Shown here in pieces: positions 26,622 to 35,480 of a DNA stretch of 64,000 nt (position 1 is the stretch's first letter; every line of letters begins with the position of its first letter). Origin of the DNA: Pseudomonas fluorescens. GTDB taxonomy: Bacteria; Pseudomonadota; Gammaproteobacteria; Pseudomonadales; Pseudomonadaceae. A program made the translations under genes and the position numbers. Where the stretch lies: contig NZ_VCNJ01000008.1 in NCBI RefSeq assembly GCF_005938625.1, positions 62,001-126,000 of the forward strand, written 5' to 3'. The notes below the pieces were generated by a model, which saw nothing but the letters and a program-made list of their open reading frames with translations, did not search any database and was not told the origin of the DNA.

Positions 26622-26719
26622 CCCCCTGTGGGAGCGAGTTTGCTCGCGAAAGCGGTATATCAGTCAGTAGAGGTATAACTGACCAGACGCTTTCGCGAGC
26701 AAGCTCGCTCCCACAAAGG
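26622..26719. repeat. Paired REP element, GGGAGCGAGC type
   Basis: Two inverted units lie between the convergent dehydrogenase and tetR genes. Confidence 0.85.
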
Positions 26720-26725
26720 TCGGTG

Positions 26726-27403
26726 TCAGGCTTGCAGGTAGCGCAGCACCGATTCGCAGATCATCTCGCGATGACGCTGTTTGATGTTTTCATCCGGCAG
26801 GTCAATCTGGAAAATCTCGCCAAATGTGTGCCGGTTCGATACGCGATAGAAGCAGAACGAACTGATCAGCAGATGCACATCCAGCGCATCCAGCCCCGCA
26901 CGGAAAACACCCTCTTCAGCACCCCGACGCAGAATCTCGCCGAGCGAATCAAGAATGGTGTTGTTCATCGTCTTGATCGCATCGGAACGCTTCACGTATT
27001 CAGCGTTGTGGATATTTTCGATGCTGACGATGCGCACGAAATCGACGTTGCGGTCGTGGTGATCGAAAGTGAACTCGACCAATCGCCGGATCGCCTCAAC
27101 CGGCGCCAGCTCGGCCAGATGCAGACGGTTTTCGGTGCTGCGGATATCGCCGTAAAGCTTCTCCAGCACCTCGACGTACAACTGCTCCTTACTGCCGAAG
27201 TAGTAATAGATCATGCGTTTGGAGGTGTGGATGCGCTCGGCGATCGCGTCGACGCGGGCACCGGACAAGCCTTGCTGGACGAACTCGACGATCGCCTCCT
27301 GCAAGATGTTCTCGCGGGTCTTTTCCGGGTTGTTCTTGCGACTCTTGCGCGGCTCTACAGCGGAAACTTCAGGAGCTGCGGAAAGTTCTGTATTCATCGT
27401 CAT
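26726..27403 (-). CDS. TetR-family regulator of the quinate cluster
   Basis: A 225-residue regulator with a basic N-terminus (PRKSRKNNPEKTRENIL), a TetR helix-turn-helix (RVDAIAERIHTSKRMIYYYF, about residues 50-70) and a helical ligand domain. It sits inside the quinate/shikimate cluster, so it is likely the QuiR-type repressor. Two related operator-like sequences, upstream of aroQ and of the MFS carrier, are candidate targets. The first of two close ATGs is used; the second is 6 bases further in. Confidence 0.85.
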   Translation of the reverse strand: MTMNTELSAAPEVSAVEPRKSRKNNPEKTRENILQEAIVEFVQQGLSGARVDAIAERIHTSKRMIYYYFGSKEQLYVEVLEKLYGDIRSTENRLHLAELAPVEAIRRLVEFTFDHHDRNVDFVRIVSIENIHNAEYVKRSDAIKTMNNTILDSLGEILRRGAEEGVFRAGLDALDVHLLISSFCFYRVSNRHTFGEIFQIDLPDENIKQRHREMICESVLRYLQA

Positions 27404-27504
27404 TGCGGGCTCACGGCCATCACTGCACAGGCGGCGATTATGGGCCGCGCAGCACAGTGAAGGAAGCTGCGGGACCTGTGTTTAATCCCGCGTTTACGAA
27501 TTTC

Positions 27505-29406
27505 CTACAACTTCGCCTGGCGCACGGCGCCACTGCGTGATTTGGCCATCGCCGCCAGACGCACCGCGACGTTCGCCGCGCCATACCCGGCATAGCCGTT
27601 CTTGCGCTGGATGATCTCGAAGAAGAAGCGCCCTTCGAACGGTTCGGTGTAGACGTGGAACAGCTCACCGCCCTGCGCGTCACGGTCGTACAGAACGTTG
27701 TAATACGCCAGTTCGCTAAGGAATTCGTCATCGAAATCGAAGCGCGCGGCGAGGTCGTCGTAATAGTTTAGCGGGATATCCAGCAATGGCACGCCGGCCT
27801 CTTTGGCGCGACTGACTTCGGCGAAGATGTCATCACAATCGAAGGCGATGTGATGCACACCCGAACCGCGGTAACTCGACAGCGCGTGGGAGATGGCGGT
27901 GTTGCGGTTCTCGGAAATGTTCAGCGGCAAACGGATCGAGCTGTCGCGGCTGCGCAGTGCGCGGCTTTTCACCAGCCCATACGGATCGGGCAGCACCACT
28001 TCATCGTCGGCCTCGAAATCCAGCAGGCTCTTATAGAACAGCACCCAACTGTCGAGGCTGTCGGCCGGCAGCGCCATGGCCATATGATCGATACGCTTGA
28101 GACCGCCACGGGCCGGCGCTTCTGCCAGCAGGTTGAAATCGGTGCCGTAGACATCGGCTTGTTCATCCACCAGATAGATCAGGCTGCCGTCCGGTGCGCG
28201 CACTGCCGCCAGTTCCAGCTCGTTGGGGCCGACCAGTCCACGATAGGGCTGACCTTTGTAAGCGACGGCGCGGGCTAGCGCACTGGCGCTGTCCTTGACC
28301 CGCACGGCGGTGGCACACAGCGAAGGGCCGTGAGCCTCGAAAAAGCTGTGGGCAAACGAATACGGTTCGGAGTTGAGGATCAGATTGATATCGCCCTGGC
28401 GCAGGAGACTGACGCTCTTGGAGCGGTGCTGCCCGGCCTTGACGAACCCGAGGCGCTCCAACCAGTTCGACAGCTTGGCGCCCAGACTTTCATCAACGGC
28501 AAACTCAAGAAACTCGATGCCGTTGTACTCGCTGGCCTTCGGCGTTTCGAAGAGAATTTCGCGGTTGGCCACAGGCTGGGCCTCCTGCTCCAGGCGCTGG
28601 CGGGTCTTCTCTTCCAGATACAGCAGCGAGCGCAGACCATCCGCAGCATTGGCCCGCGGCGGCGCGGCGCGGAAGCCATCGTTGAAGATTTCCAGCGACA
28701 GTGGCCCGGTATAACCACTTTGGATGATCGGCGCGAGGAAGCCCGGCAGATCGAATTCGCCTTGCCCCGGGAAACAGCGGAAATGTCGGCTCCACTCCAG
28801 CACATCCATGGCCAGAATCGGCGCGTCGGCCATTTGCACGAAGAAGATTTTGTCGCCGGGAATGTCGGCAATGGCACGAGGATCGCCCTTCAGCGACAAG
28901 GTGTGAAAACTGTCTAGCAATACGCCGAGGCTTGGATGATCGGCTTGACGCACGATGTCCCAGACCTGTTGATAAGTGTTGACGTGACGGCCCCACGCCA
29001 GCGCTTCGTAACCAATGCGCAAACCGCGCGCGCCGGCGTGCTCGGCCAGCAGCCGCAGATCATCGACTAGAATTTGTTGATCGCCGACGCTGTCGGCCGA
29101 GGCATTACTGCAGACCAGCACCAGATCGGTACCCAGTTCCTGCATCAGATCGAACTTGCGTTCGGCGCGCTCCAGATTGCGCGCCAGGCGATCGCGGCGG
29201 CAGCCTTCGAAATCGCGGAACGGCTGAAACAGGGTGATGGCGATGCCGAGGTCGGCGCACATCTGTTTAATTTCCCGCGGACTGCCGTCGTAGTACAGGA
29301 GGTCGTTTTCGAAAATCTCCACCCCGTCGAACCCGGCGGCGGCAATGGCTTCGAGCTTTTCCGGCAGGGTGCCGCTCAAGGAAACGGTGGCAATGGAACG
29401 CTGCAT
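27505..29406 (-). CDS. quiC: 3-dehydroshikimate dehydratase QuiC (fused to VOC domain)
   Basis: A 633-residue two-domain protein. The N-terminal half (residues 1 to about 270) is a sugar-phosphate-isomerase-like TIM barrel with EIFENDL, GYEALAWGRHVNTY, LLDSFHT and LEIFNDGFR metal-site blocks. The C-terminal half (about 300-620) is a VOC fold resembling 4-hydroxyphenylpyruvate dioxygenase. This architecture and length match Pseudomonas QuiC, which converts 3-dehydroshikimate to protocatechuate; the dehydratase activity resides in the N-terminal domain. It completes the route quinate/shikimate to protocatechuate encoded here. Confidence 0.93.
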   Translation of the reverse strand: MQRSIATVSLSGTLPEKLEAIAAAGFDGVEIFENDLLYYDGSPREIKQMCADLGIAITLFQPFRDFEGCRRDRLARNLERAERKFDLMQELGTDLVLVCSNASADSVGDQQILVDDLRLLAEHAGARGLRIGYEALAWGRHVNTYQQVWDIVRQADHPSLGVLLDSFHTLSLKGDPRAIADIPGDKIFFVQMADAPILAMDVLEWSRHFRCFPGQGEFDLPGFLAPIIQSGYTGPLSLEIFNDGFRAAPPRANAADGLRSLLYLEEKTRQRLEQEAQPVANREILFETPKASEYNGIEFLEFAVDESLGAKLSNWLERLGFVKAGQHRSKSVSLLRQGDINLILNSEPYSFAHSFFEAHGPSLCATAVRVKDSASALARAVAYKGQPYRGLVGPNELELAAVRAPDGSLIYLVDEQADVYGTDFNLLAEAPARGGLKRIDHMAMALPADSLDSWVLFYKSLLDFEADDEVVLPDPYGLVKSRALRSRDSSIRLPLNISENRNTAISHALSSYRGSGVHHIAFDCDDIFAEVSRAKEAGVPLLDIPLNYYDDLAARFDFDDEFLSELAYYNVLYDRDAQGGELFHVYTEPFEGRFFFEIIQRKNGYAGYGAANVAVRLAAMAKSRSGAVRQAKL

Positions 29407-29439
29407 GTTTCAACTCCCGGACTGCGCCGCTTTATCTTT

Positions 29440-29530
29440 ACTGTAGGAGCTGACGAAGGCTGCGATCGTTTGATCTTGATTACCAAAACAGCAAAATCAA
29501 AAGATCGCAGCCTGCGGCAGCTCCTACATG
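29440..29530. repeat. Paired REP element, GCAGC type
   Basis: Inverted GCAGC-family units lie between the quiC start and the divergent MFS promoter, placing the repeat inside the 5-prime leader of quiC if its promoter is further right. Confidence 0.8.
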
Positions 29531-29593
29531 GGATTGGTTTTTTATAGTAGGGAAATTATTGGCTGCATCGAACGTGGCAGCAATTTAAAGTGT

Positions 29594-29607
29594 ACTACCC
29601 GGTTAGT
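29594..29607. promoter_or_regulatory. TetR-type operator between quiC and the MFS carrier
   Basis: ACTACCCGGTTAGT is symmetric at 12 of 14 positions (one mismatched pair), a form common for TetR-family operators. It is preceded by TGT, giving the TGTACTA shared with the site upstream of aroQ. The surrounding 237 bases (29531-29767) are AT-rich and hold no other feature I can name; they probably contain divergent promoters for quiC and the carrier. Confidence 0.5.
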
Positions 29608-29767
29608 TTTGCGTGCGATTATCGAACACAATGGCGGTTTGGCGAATTGACGATTTTTCGTCCACTGCCCAACATCGACTGCACATTGAGTCCGGATCTG
29701 AACCACCGGTCGCAGCGTGCAAAGTAAAAAGCACACCAAATAACAAATCCAAAAACGGGTGGAACAC

Positions 29768-31105
29768 ATGATTCCTTCACAGACTTCCCGCATGGCCCCG
29801 GCCATGAGCACTGCCACGGGTGGCATCGGCGACAAGATCCGCGGCGCCATGGCCGTCGGCAAGACCCGTTGGGGCATGCTGGCGCTGGTGTTTTTCGCCA
29901 CCACCCTGAACTACATCGACCGCGCCGCCCTCGGCGTCATGCAGCCGATCCTCGCCAAGGAAATGAGCTGGACGGCGATGGATTACGCCAACATCAACTT
30001 CTGGTTTCAGGTCGGCTACGCGATCGGTTTCGTCTTGCAAGGTCGCTTGATCGACCGGGTCGGCGTCAAACGCGTGTTCTTCTGCGCCGTGCTGCTCTGG
30101 AGCCTGGCCACCGGTGCCCACGGTCTGGCGACTTCGGCCGTTGGTTTCATGGTCTGCCGGTTCATCCTCGGTCTGACTGAAGCGGCAAACTACCCGGCCT
30201 GCGTGAAAACCACGCGCCTGTGGTTCCCGGCCGGTGAACGTGCGGTTGCCACCGGCATCTTCAACGCCGGCACCAACGTCGGCGCGATGTTCACGCCGAT
30301 GCTGCTGCCACTGGTCCTGCATGTCTGGGGCTGGCAAGCGGCGTTCCTGTGCATGTCGGCACTGGGCGGAATCTGGTTGCTGTTCTGGGGTTTGAAGTAC
30401 TTCAACCCGGAAGATCACCCGAGCGTTAAACAGTCCGAACTGGACTATATCCAGAAAGAAGTGGAACCGGAACAGGCCCGCGTGCCGTTCTCGAAAATCC
30501 TCCGTATGCGCGGCACCTGGGCCTTCGCCCTCGCCTACTCGCTGACCGCACCGGTGTTCTGGTTCTACCTGTACTGGCTGCCGCCGTTTCTGAATCAGCA
30601 ATACAACCTGGGCATCAACGTCACCCAGATGGGTATTCCGCTGATCATCATTTACGTCACGGCTGACTTCGGTAGCGTCGGCGGCGGCATCTTGTCTTCG
30701 TTCCTGATCGGTCGCGGCATGAACTCGATCAAGGCGCGGCTGCTGTCGATGTTCCTGTTTGCCTGCTGCATCATCGGCGTGGTCATGGCCGCTGGCTCTG
30801 CCAATCTGTGGGTGGCGGTGGCTGCGATTTCTCTGGCGATCGGCGCGCATCAGGCCTGGACCGCGAACATCTGGAGCCTGGTGATGGACTACACGCCCAA
30901 GCACATGATGAGCACGGTGTTCGGTTTCGGCGGCATGTGCGCAGCGATCGGCGGGATGTTCATGACCCAGATCGTCGGCCATATCCTCACCGTGACCAAC
31001 AACAACTACACCGTGTTGTTCACCCTGATTCCGGCGATGTATTTCCTTGCGCTGACGTGGATGTACTTCATGGCACCGCGCAAAATCCCTACCATCACCG
31101 AATAA
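29768..31105 (+). CDS. MFS anion:cation symporter, putative quinate/shikimate uptake
   Basis: A 445-residue MFS protein of the ACS family (ExuT, GudP and phthalate carriers). Recognisable blocks are TTLNYIDRAALGVMQP in TM1, GRLIDRVGVKR (Motif A) and RFILGLTEAANYPACVK in TM4. ATG 29768 follows GGTGGAA. It is divergent from quiC across a shared control region, so quinate or shikimate is the likely substrate. That assignment rests on context, not on residues. Confidence 0.83.
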   Translation: MIPSQTSRMAPAMSTATGGIGDKIRGAMAVGKTRWGMLALVFFATTLNYIDRAALGVMQPILAKEMSWTAMDYANINFWFQVGYAIGFVLQGRLIDRVGVKRVFFCAVLLWSLATGAHGLATSAVGFMVCRFILGLTEAANYPACVKTTRLWFPAGERAVATGIFNAGTNVGAMFTPMLLPLVLHVWGWQAAFLCMSALGGIWLLFWGLKYFNPEDHPSVKQSELDYIQKEVEPEQARVPFSKILRMRGTWAFALAYSLTAPVFWFYLYWLPPFLNQQYNLGINVTQMGIPLIIIYVTADFGSVGGGILSSFLIGRGMNSIKARLLSMFLFACCIIGVVMAAGSANLWVAVAAISLAIGAHQAWTANIWSLVMDYTPKHMMSTVFGFGGMCAAIGGMFMTQIVGHILTVTNNNYTVLFTLIPAMYFLALTWMYFMAPRKIPTITE

Positions 31106-31123
31106 CCTGCCTACACCCGGCTC

Positions 31124-31214
31124 CCTTGTAGGAGCTGCGGCACGCTGCGATCTTTTGATCTTGATGTTGAAGATCAAAAGATCGCAGCCTCGTTTCACTC
31201 GTCAGCTCCTACAC
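31124..31214. repeat. Paired REP element, GCAGC variant
   Basis: Inverted units: the left is GCGGCACGCTGCGATC and the right GATCGCAGCCTCGTTTCACTCG, a variant pair also seen at 43053-43144 in the opposite orientation. Confidence 0.8.
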
Positions 31215-31231
31215 GGGGGTTTGCGGTCTCT

Positions 31232-32110
31232 TCAACGGCGGCTCTGCTGCCACGCTGCCGCCAGTCCGCTGCAACAGATCACCGCAATGCCGATCACCGT
31301 CAACAGACTCGGCGTGTGATTGAACAGCAACCAACCCAACAACCCCGCGAACACAATCTGGCAATAACCGAACGGGGCCAGCAGCGCCGGGGCGGCATGG
31401 CGGAACGCCTGGGTCAGAAACAGATGCGCAGTCATCCCGCAGCTACCCAGCGCCAGCATCAGCCCGGCATGGGTCAAGGTCGGCACCTGCCAGAAGAACG
31501 GCACCAGCGCACTCATCACCAGCGTGTTGCACAACCCGGCGAAAAAGTTGCTGGTGGTCGGGCTGTCCACTTCGGCGAGCTTGCGGGTCAGCAATTGATA
31601 GAAGCAGAAAAACAAAGCCGAGCAGAATGGCAGTAACACTGCAGGGGTGAACAACTCACCGCCGGGATGGACGATGATCAGCACACCGATAAAGCCGCAA
31701 ATAACCGCGATCCATTGGCCGCGTGTCACTCGCTCCTTGAGCAGCGGCACCGACAATGCGGTCACCAATACCGGCGCAAGAAAGTTGACCGCCGTGGCTT
31801 CTGCCAGCGGGATGTAAAGCAGCGCCGTGGTGAAAAACAGGCTCGTACCGAGTAGGCAAAGTGCTCGGGTCAACTGCCATAAAGGCTTCTTGGTGCGCAG
31901 GACGCGCAACCCGGATTGCGGCAGAAAAATCCCCGCCATCAGCAGTGTGTGCACCAGATAACGCGCCCAGACCACCATCACGATCGGATAGAAACCGGAC
32001 AGGTATTTCGACAACGCGTCGTGGCTGGAGAACAGGAAGGTTGCCACGACAATCAGCAAAATCCCCTTGAAGGGTTGGTTGACACCGGAGAGCGGGGTGC
32101 TGACGGTCAT
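31232..32110 (-). CDS. EamA-family (DMT) permease
   Basis: A 292-residue drug/metabolite transporter with about ten transmembrane helices and two EamA repeats (first ending near residue 150). Motifs LFSSHDALSKYL and PLAEATAVNFLAPVLVTALSVPLLKE are typical of the RhaT/YdcZ-like RarD group. It lies downstream of, and in the same direction as, the IclR gene 144 bases away. The substrate is unknown. Confidence 0.82.
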   Translation of the reverse strand: MTVSTPLSGVNQPFKGILLIVVATFLFSSHDALSKYLSGFYPIVMVVWARYLVHTLLMAGIFLPQSGLRVLRTKKPLWQLTRALCLLGTSLFFTTALLYIPLAEATAVNFLAPVLVTALSVPLLKERVTRGQWIAVICGFIGVLIIVHPGGELFTPAVLLPFCSALFFCFYQLLTRKLAEVDSPTTSNFFAGLCNTLVMSALVPFFWQVPTLTHAGLMLALGSCGMTAHLFLTQAFRHAAPALLAPFGYCQIVFAGLLGWLLFNHTPSLLTVIGIAVICCSGLAAAWQQSRR

Positions 32111-32254
32111 TGGCTATCTCTAGAAATCAAAATGAGGAAAGAGCCTCCAGCGATAATTTAGAACCCGGTTCCAAATTCTCACACCCTTCAAGCCAAATTC
32201 TGTGCGATCAACGCACAGCTTTACAGACAACCCGCCCCGTCTTCGGTTGCGCGG

Positions 32255-33031
32255 CTATACGAACAGCTCCGACGCCAGGCTCGCCGCCGACAACTCCTCG
32301 CTAAACTTCAACAACAGCGGCGCCAGTTCATGCAACCTCGCCCCCGGCATCCGCGCGCTCGGTCCGGCAATGCTCAACACCCCGATCACTCGGTCATCCG
32401 CCGGGTGCCGCACCACAGCGGCAATCGCCGACGTACCCACTGCCGAGCTTTCTTCGACACAGGCATAACCCTGTTCACGCGCCACGCGCAGATGCTCGAG
32501 CAATTCAATGTTGGTTCGCGGTGCATTCGGCCCGATACCCACCGGCATTTCGGCAGCCTGGCGTTCCACCAGCGACAAGGCTTCGGCATCACTCATGCTC
32601 GCCAGCCACGCATGGCCGGACGCGGTGTAGAACAGCGGCGCATCGCGGCCCATGTCCGGGTCGTAACGCAATCCGCTGCGCGCACCCTGTGACTTGGCGA
32701 TCCAGGTCTGGCGCTCGCCGTCGGTGACGCCCAGCCGCACCAGTTCGCCGGTTTTCTGCGCCAGTCGATCAAGCACCGGCTGCACGATGTCGGCGCCGCT
32801 GCTCGACAGGTAACGAAAACCCATCGCCACCAATTTGGTCGACAAGTGATAACGCAGGGTTTCCCGGTTCTGCCGGACATAGCCCAGCCGGGACAGTTCG
32901 GCGAGCAAGCGATGGGTCGCACTTTTCGGAATGTCTATTTGTTCCGCGAGGGTTTGCAGCGGCAGTCCGCGCGGCTCGTGGGTAAGGTTTTCCAGCACGC
33001 TGAAAACCCGTTCGATCTGACTGCCGGCCAT
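32255..33031 (-). CDS. IclR-family transcriptional regulator
   Basis: A 258-residue regulator with an N-terminal winged helix (residues 1-60, LAEQIDIPKSATHRLLAELS) and a C-terminal IclR effector domain (about 75-250, with ASGHAWLASM and PGARLHELAPLLLKFSEEL). The ATG at 33031 starts the conserved region; the reading frame continues far upstream without homology. It is divergent from the aldo/keto reductase, and a palindrome at 33162-33182 next to that gene is the best candidate operator. Confidence 0.88.
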   Translation of the reverse strand: MAGSQIERVFSVLENLTHEPRGLPLQTLAEQIDIPKSATHRLLAELSRLGYVRQNRETLRYHLSTKLVAMGFRYLSSSGADIVQPVLDRLAQKTGELVRLGVTDGERQTWIAKSQGARSGLRYDPDMGRDAPLFYTASGHAWLASMSDAEALSLVERQAAEMPVGIGPNAPRTNIELLEHLRVAREQGYACVEESSAVGTSAIAAVVRHPADDRVIGVLSIAGPSARMPGARLHELAPLLLKFSEELSAASLASELFV

Positions 33032-33161
33032 GGTGCGATCCCTGTGAAATTTTGCCGATTCTAAAATACATATTGGAGATTGCGAAATCTGGAACCGACC
33101 GCCCGATAATCGCCCGTTTTCTCGGCTGACGAGTTGCCCCCACTGGCAGGCGTTGTTTAGT

Positions 33162-33182
33162 TTTCGGAATCCCATTCTGAAA
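33162..33182. promoter_or_regulatory. IclR-type operator candidate
   Basis: TTTCGGAAT-CCC-ATTCTGAAA is an inverted repeat with 8 of 9 matching arm positions. Its GGAAT/ATTC core resembles operators of IclR-family regulators. It ends 26 bases before the reductase start and lies about 130 bases upstream of iclR. Confidence 0.45.
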
Positions 33183-33208
33183 CCCCAACAATGCAGGAGG
33201 CGCTGACC

Positions 33209-34042
33209 ATGCAACACATCGTCAACAACCAAGGACTGAATCTGCCGAAACTCGGCCTCGGCACCTGGCCGATGCTCGGCGACGAATGCACCCGCGCCGT
33301 GGAGCAAGCGCTGGAACTGGGTTACCGGCACATCGACACGGCAGCGGCCTACAACAATGAAGACGCAGTCGGACAGGCAATGGCGAATACGCCGACACCC
33401 CGTGAGCAGATCCACGTCACCACCAAAGTCTGGTGGGACCAGTTGCAACCGGATGCCATGCGTCACTCGCTGGATCGCAGCCTCAAGGCGTTGCGCAGCG
33501 AGTACGTCGACCTGTTCATGATTCATTGGCCGACCACTGACTGGGACTTGCCGCGCACCCTCGAAACCCTGGCGTCGTTCAAGGAGCAAGGTCTGGCTCG
33601 CAACATCGGTGTGGCGAATTTTCCGCTGCCGCTGCTGCGCAAAGTCGTCGAGGAATACGGCATTCCTCTGTCAGCCATTCAGGTCGAGTACCACGTCCTG
33701 CTCGGACAAAACGCCCTGCTCGACTACGCCCGTCAACACGATCTGGCGCTGACGGCCTACACGCCGCTGGCGCGCAACAAGGTCTCGGAGGTTGCGCAGA
33801 TTCAGAAGATCGCCGAAAAACACGACGTGCTGCCGACTCAGGTCGCACTGAAGTGGTTGCTGGATCAGGACAATGTCGCGGCAATTCCCAAGGCCAGCAG
33901 CAAGACCAATCAACTGGCCAACCTGGCGTCACTGAAGGTCGAACTGGACGATGAGGACCGTGCTTTGATTGCCGCGCTGTCCAAGCGCGAACGTCAGGTC
34001 AGCCCGGACTTCGCGCCAGTGTGGGACTCATTTGATCGCTAA
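33209..34042 (+). CDS. Aldo/keto reductase (DkgB-like)
   Basis: A 277-residue cytosolic NADPH-dependent reductase with the AKR barrel. The catalytic tetrad is visible: Asp and Tyr in HIDTAAAYNNE (about residues 43 and 48), Lys in VTTKVWW (about 73) and His in FMIHWP (about 106). C-terminal IPKASSKTNQL is the cofactor loop. AGGAGG lies 8 bases before ATG 33209. It resembles the 2,5-diketogluconate/methylglyoxal reductases DkgA and DkgB. The divergent IclR gene may control it. Confidence 0.88.
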   Translation: MQHIVNNQGLNLPKLGLGTWPMLGDECTRAVEQALELGYRHIDTAAAYNNEDAVGQAMANTPTPREQIHVTTKVWWDQLQPDAMRHSLDRSLKALRSEYVDLFMIHWPTTDWDLPRTLETLASFKEQGLARNIGVANFPLPLLRKVVEEYGIPLSAIQVEYHVLLGQNALLDYARQHDLALTAYTPLARNKVSEVAQIQKIAEKHDVLPTQVALKWLLDQDNVAAIPKASSKTNQLANLASLKVELDDEDRALIAALSKRERQVSPDFAPVWDSFDR

Positions 34043-34060
34043 CCGTCAATGCAGGGCGCG

Positions 34061-35470
34061 TCATCGCCACCAGTAAAGGGATGAACTGGCAAACGCGTAT
34101 ATGGCTGCGCCCGATGCAATGCCGTTCAATGTCAGCGTCACATTTGCGAGATATTCATCGTAAAGGGGTTCCATATCGAGTCGATAGTCGGTTCGAGCCT
34201 GATGGGTCCACCCTCTGGCCACGTAGGTGGCCAGTGCCATTTTCCTGGGATGTCGATATCCGTTCTTGTAACCCACAGATACAGCAACTCGCGCAAAATT
34301 CGAAAAAGTCGACGGGCACCCTTGATATGTGAATGCTGCACCGTGATGAGTGGCTACAAGGCCATTGAACTTATAAGGCACCCTGCTTCCGTGCAGGATC
34401 GGGATATTGATAAAGTCAGCGTCTCCTGGCAGCAAGATGCCTTTCAATCGCGCTGAATCAGAAGGTCGCCTCTCATGCACCACCATGGCCAGTCCATTTT
34501 GATTCGGATCATTGGCGCGACGTCCTCTACTGATCTCGCGAGTCCGATAAATCGACACGTAGTCAAACTCCATTTCGGAATGGGACGCGGGCCACAAATA
34601 CAACTGTCCACGTCGATTGAGCTCTCGGACAAATCGCCAATGCAACGGTCTGAGCTTGACCCCGCCCCAATCTGACCCGATACCCGGCACAATCCACGGC
34701 CGATCCAGCGCCGGAATGTGCCAGGTAATGGTCGAACCTCCACCACGATGGAAAATCACAGTGTCTATTGCCATGCCCCAGTGATCCCAATCCCAGTGAG
34801 AAAGCACCACAGGTGCTGTGCTCTCACTACCGCTGGATAAATCCGGCTTGAACCGAGGCAAGCCAGCTCGATCTTGAAACGTCGTTGGCCACCCCAAATC
34901 AAAAAATAGATGGGTGTCAGACCCACTCTGAATCGCGTTCAAGTTTCCTTGCCCGACATCGACGACATTGACCCGGATGGATTGGCTACCGGCATTGCGA
35001 AAGGCTTTATCGATGTTTACTCCCTCGAACAGTGGCGCAGTCGGAAGTTGCGTCAACGCATCAAGCGATTCATTCACTGGAGGGTCAGCTGGGGTAATGC
35101 TGATCACTCGATAAACATTTTTCAGCTGCACATTGTCGTCAGACAAAAGAAATCGAACGGCCACCCCATCGTTGGTTGATGCCCGCAGGATGATTTTCCA
35201 CCAGGACTGAGAGTTGAACTGCTGGACGGTCACCTGCAAGGTTCGCCAAGCCTCGACTCGGTTTATCGCAAACAACGCGACCGGGTAACGTATGTCATCG
35301 CTCAGGCTATCTTGCCCAAGCGCACCCGCCTCTGCTTTTCGCTCGAACGATTCGTGAAAGGCATCAAAAACAATTTCACCGCCCTCGAAATTGCCCAAGG
35401 GGTCGATGGTAGACAAGTTCATCAGGCCATAAAAAACCAGTGTTTCTTCAACCGCATCCATTCGTGTCAT
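34061..35470 (-). CDS. Stand-alone ComEC-like metallo-beta-lactamase-fold protein
   Basis: About 469 residues. The N-terminal part (to about residue 160) is unrecognised. From about residue 165 a metallo-hydrolase of the ComEC/Rec2 type follows: VNVVDVGQGNLNAI, then SHWDWDHWGMAI (HxDxDH metal motif), LLPGDAD and VATHHGA. ComEC membrane helices are absent, so it is soluble. Starts are possible at 35500, 35470 and 35461; AAAGGG lies upstream of the last two. Its reading frame overlaps or abuts the partner gene stop at 35481, so the two are coupled. Composition is AT-richer than the neighbours. MBL proteins of this type occur in several phage-defence and conflict systems; function here is unknown. 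Confidence 0.75.
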   Translation of the reverse strand: MTRMDAVEETLVFYGLMNLSTIDPLGNFEGGEIVFDAFHESFERKAEAGALGQDSLSDDIRYPVALFAINRVEAWRTLQVTVQQFNSQSWWKIILRASTNDGVAVRFLLSDDNVQLKNVYRVISITPADPPVNESLDALTQLPTAPLFEGVNIDKAFRNAGSQSIRVNVVDVGQGNLNAIQSGSDTHLFFDLGWPTTFQDRAGLPRFKPDLSSGSESTAPVVLSHWDWDHWGMAIDTVIFHRGGGSTITWHIPALDRPWIVPGIGSDWGGVKLRPLHWRFVRELNRRGQLYLWPASHSEMEFDYVSIYRTREISRGRRANDPNQNGLAMVVHERRPSDSARLKGILLPGDADFINIPILHGSRVPYKFNGLVATHHGAAFTYQGCPSTFSNFARVAVSVGYKNGYRHPRKMALATYVARGWTHQARTDYRLDMEPLYDEYLANVTLTLNGIASGAAIYAFASSSLYWWR

Positions 35471-35480
35471 ACCCTTTCGA

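Noticed and set aside
29777..31198. 473-codon minus-strand ORF opposite the MFS carrier
   Set aside because: Antisense shadow of a clear transporter gene, with low-complexity composition.
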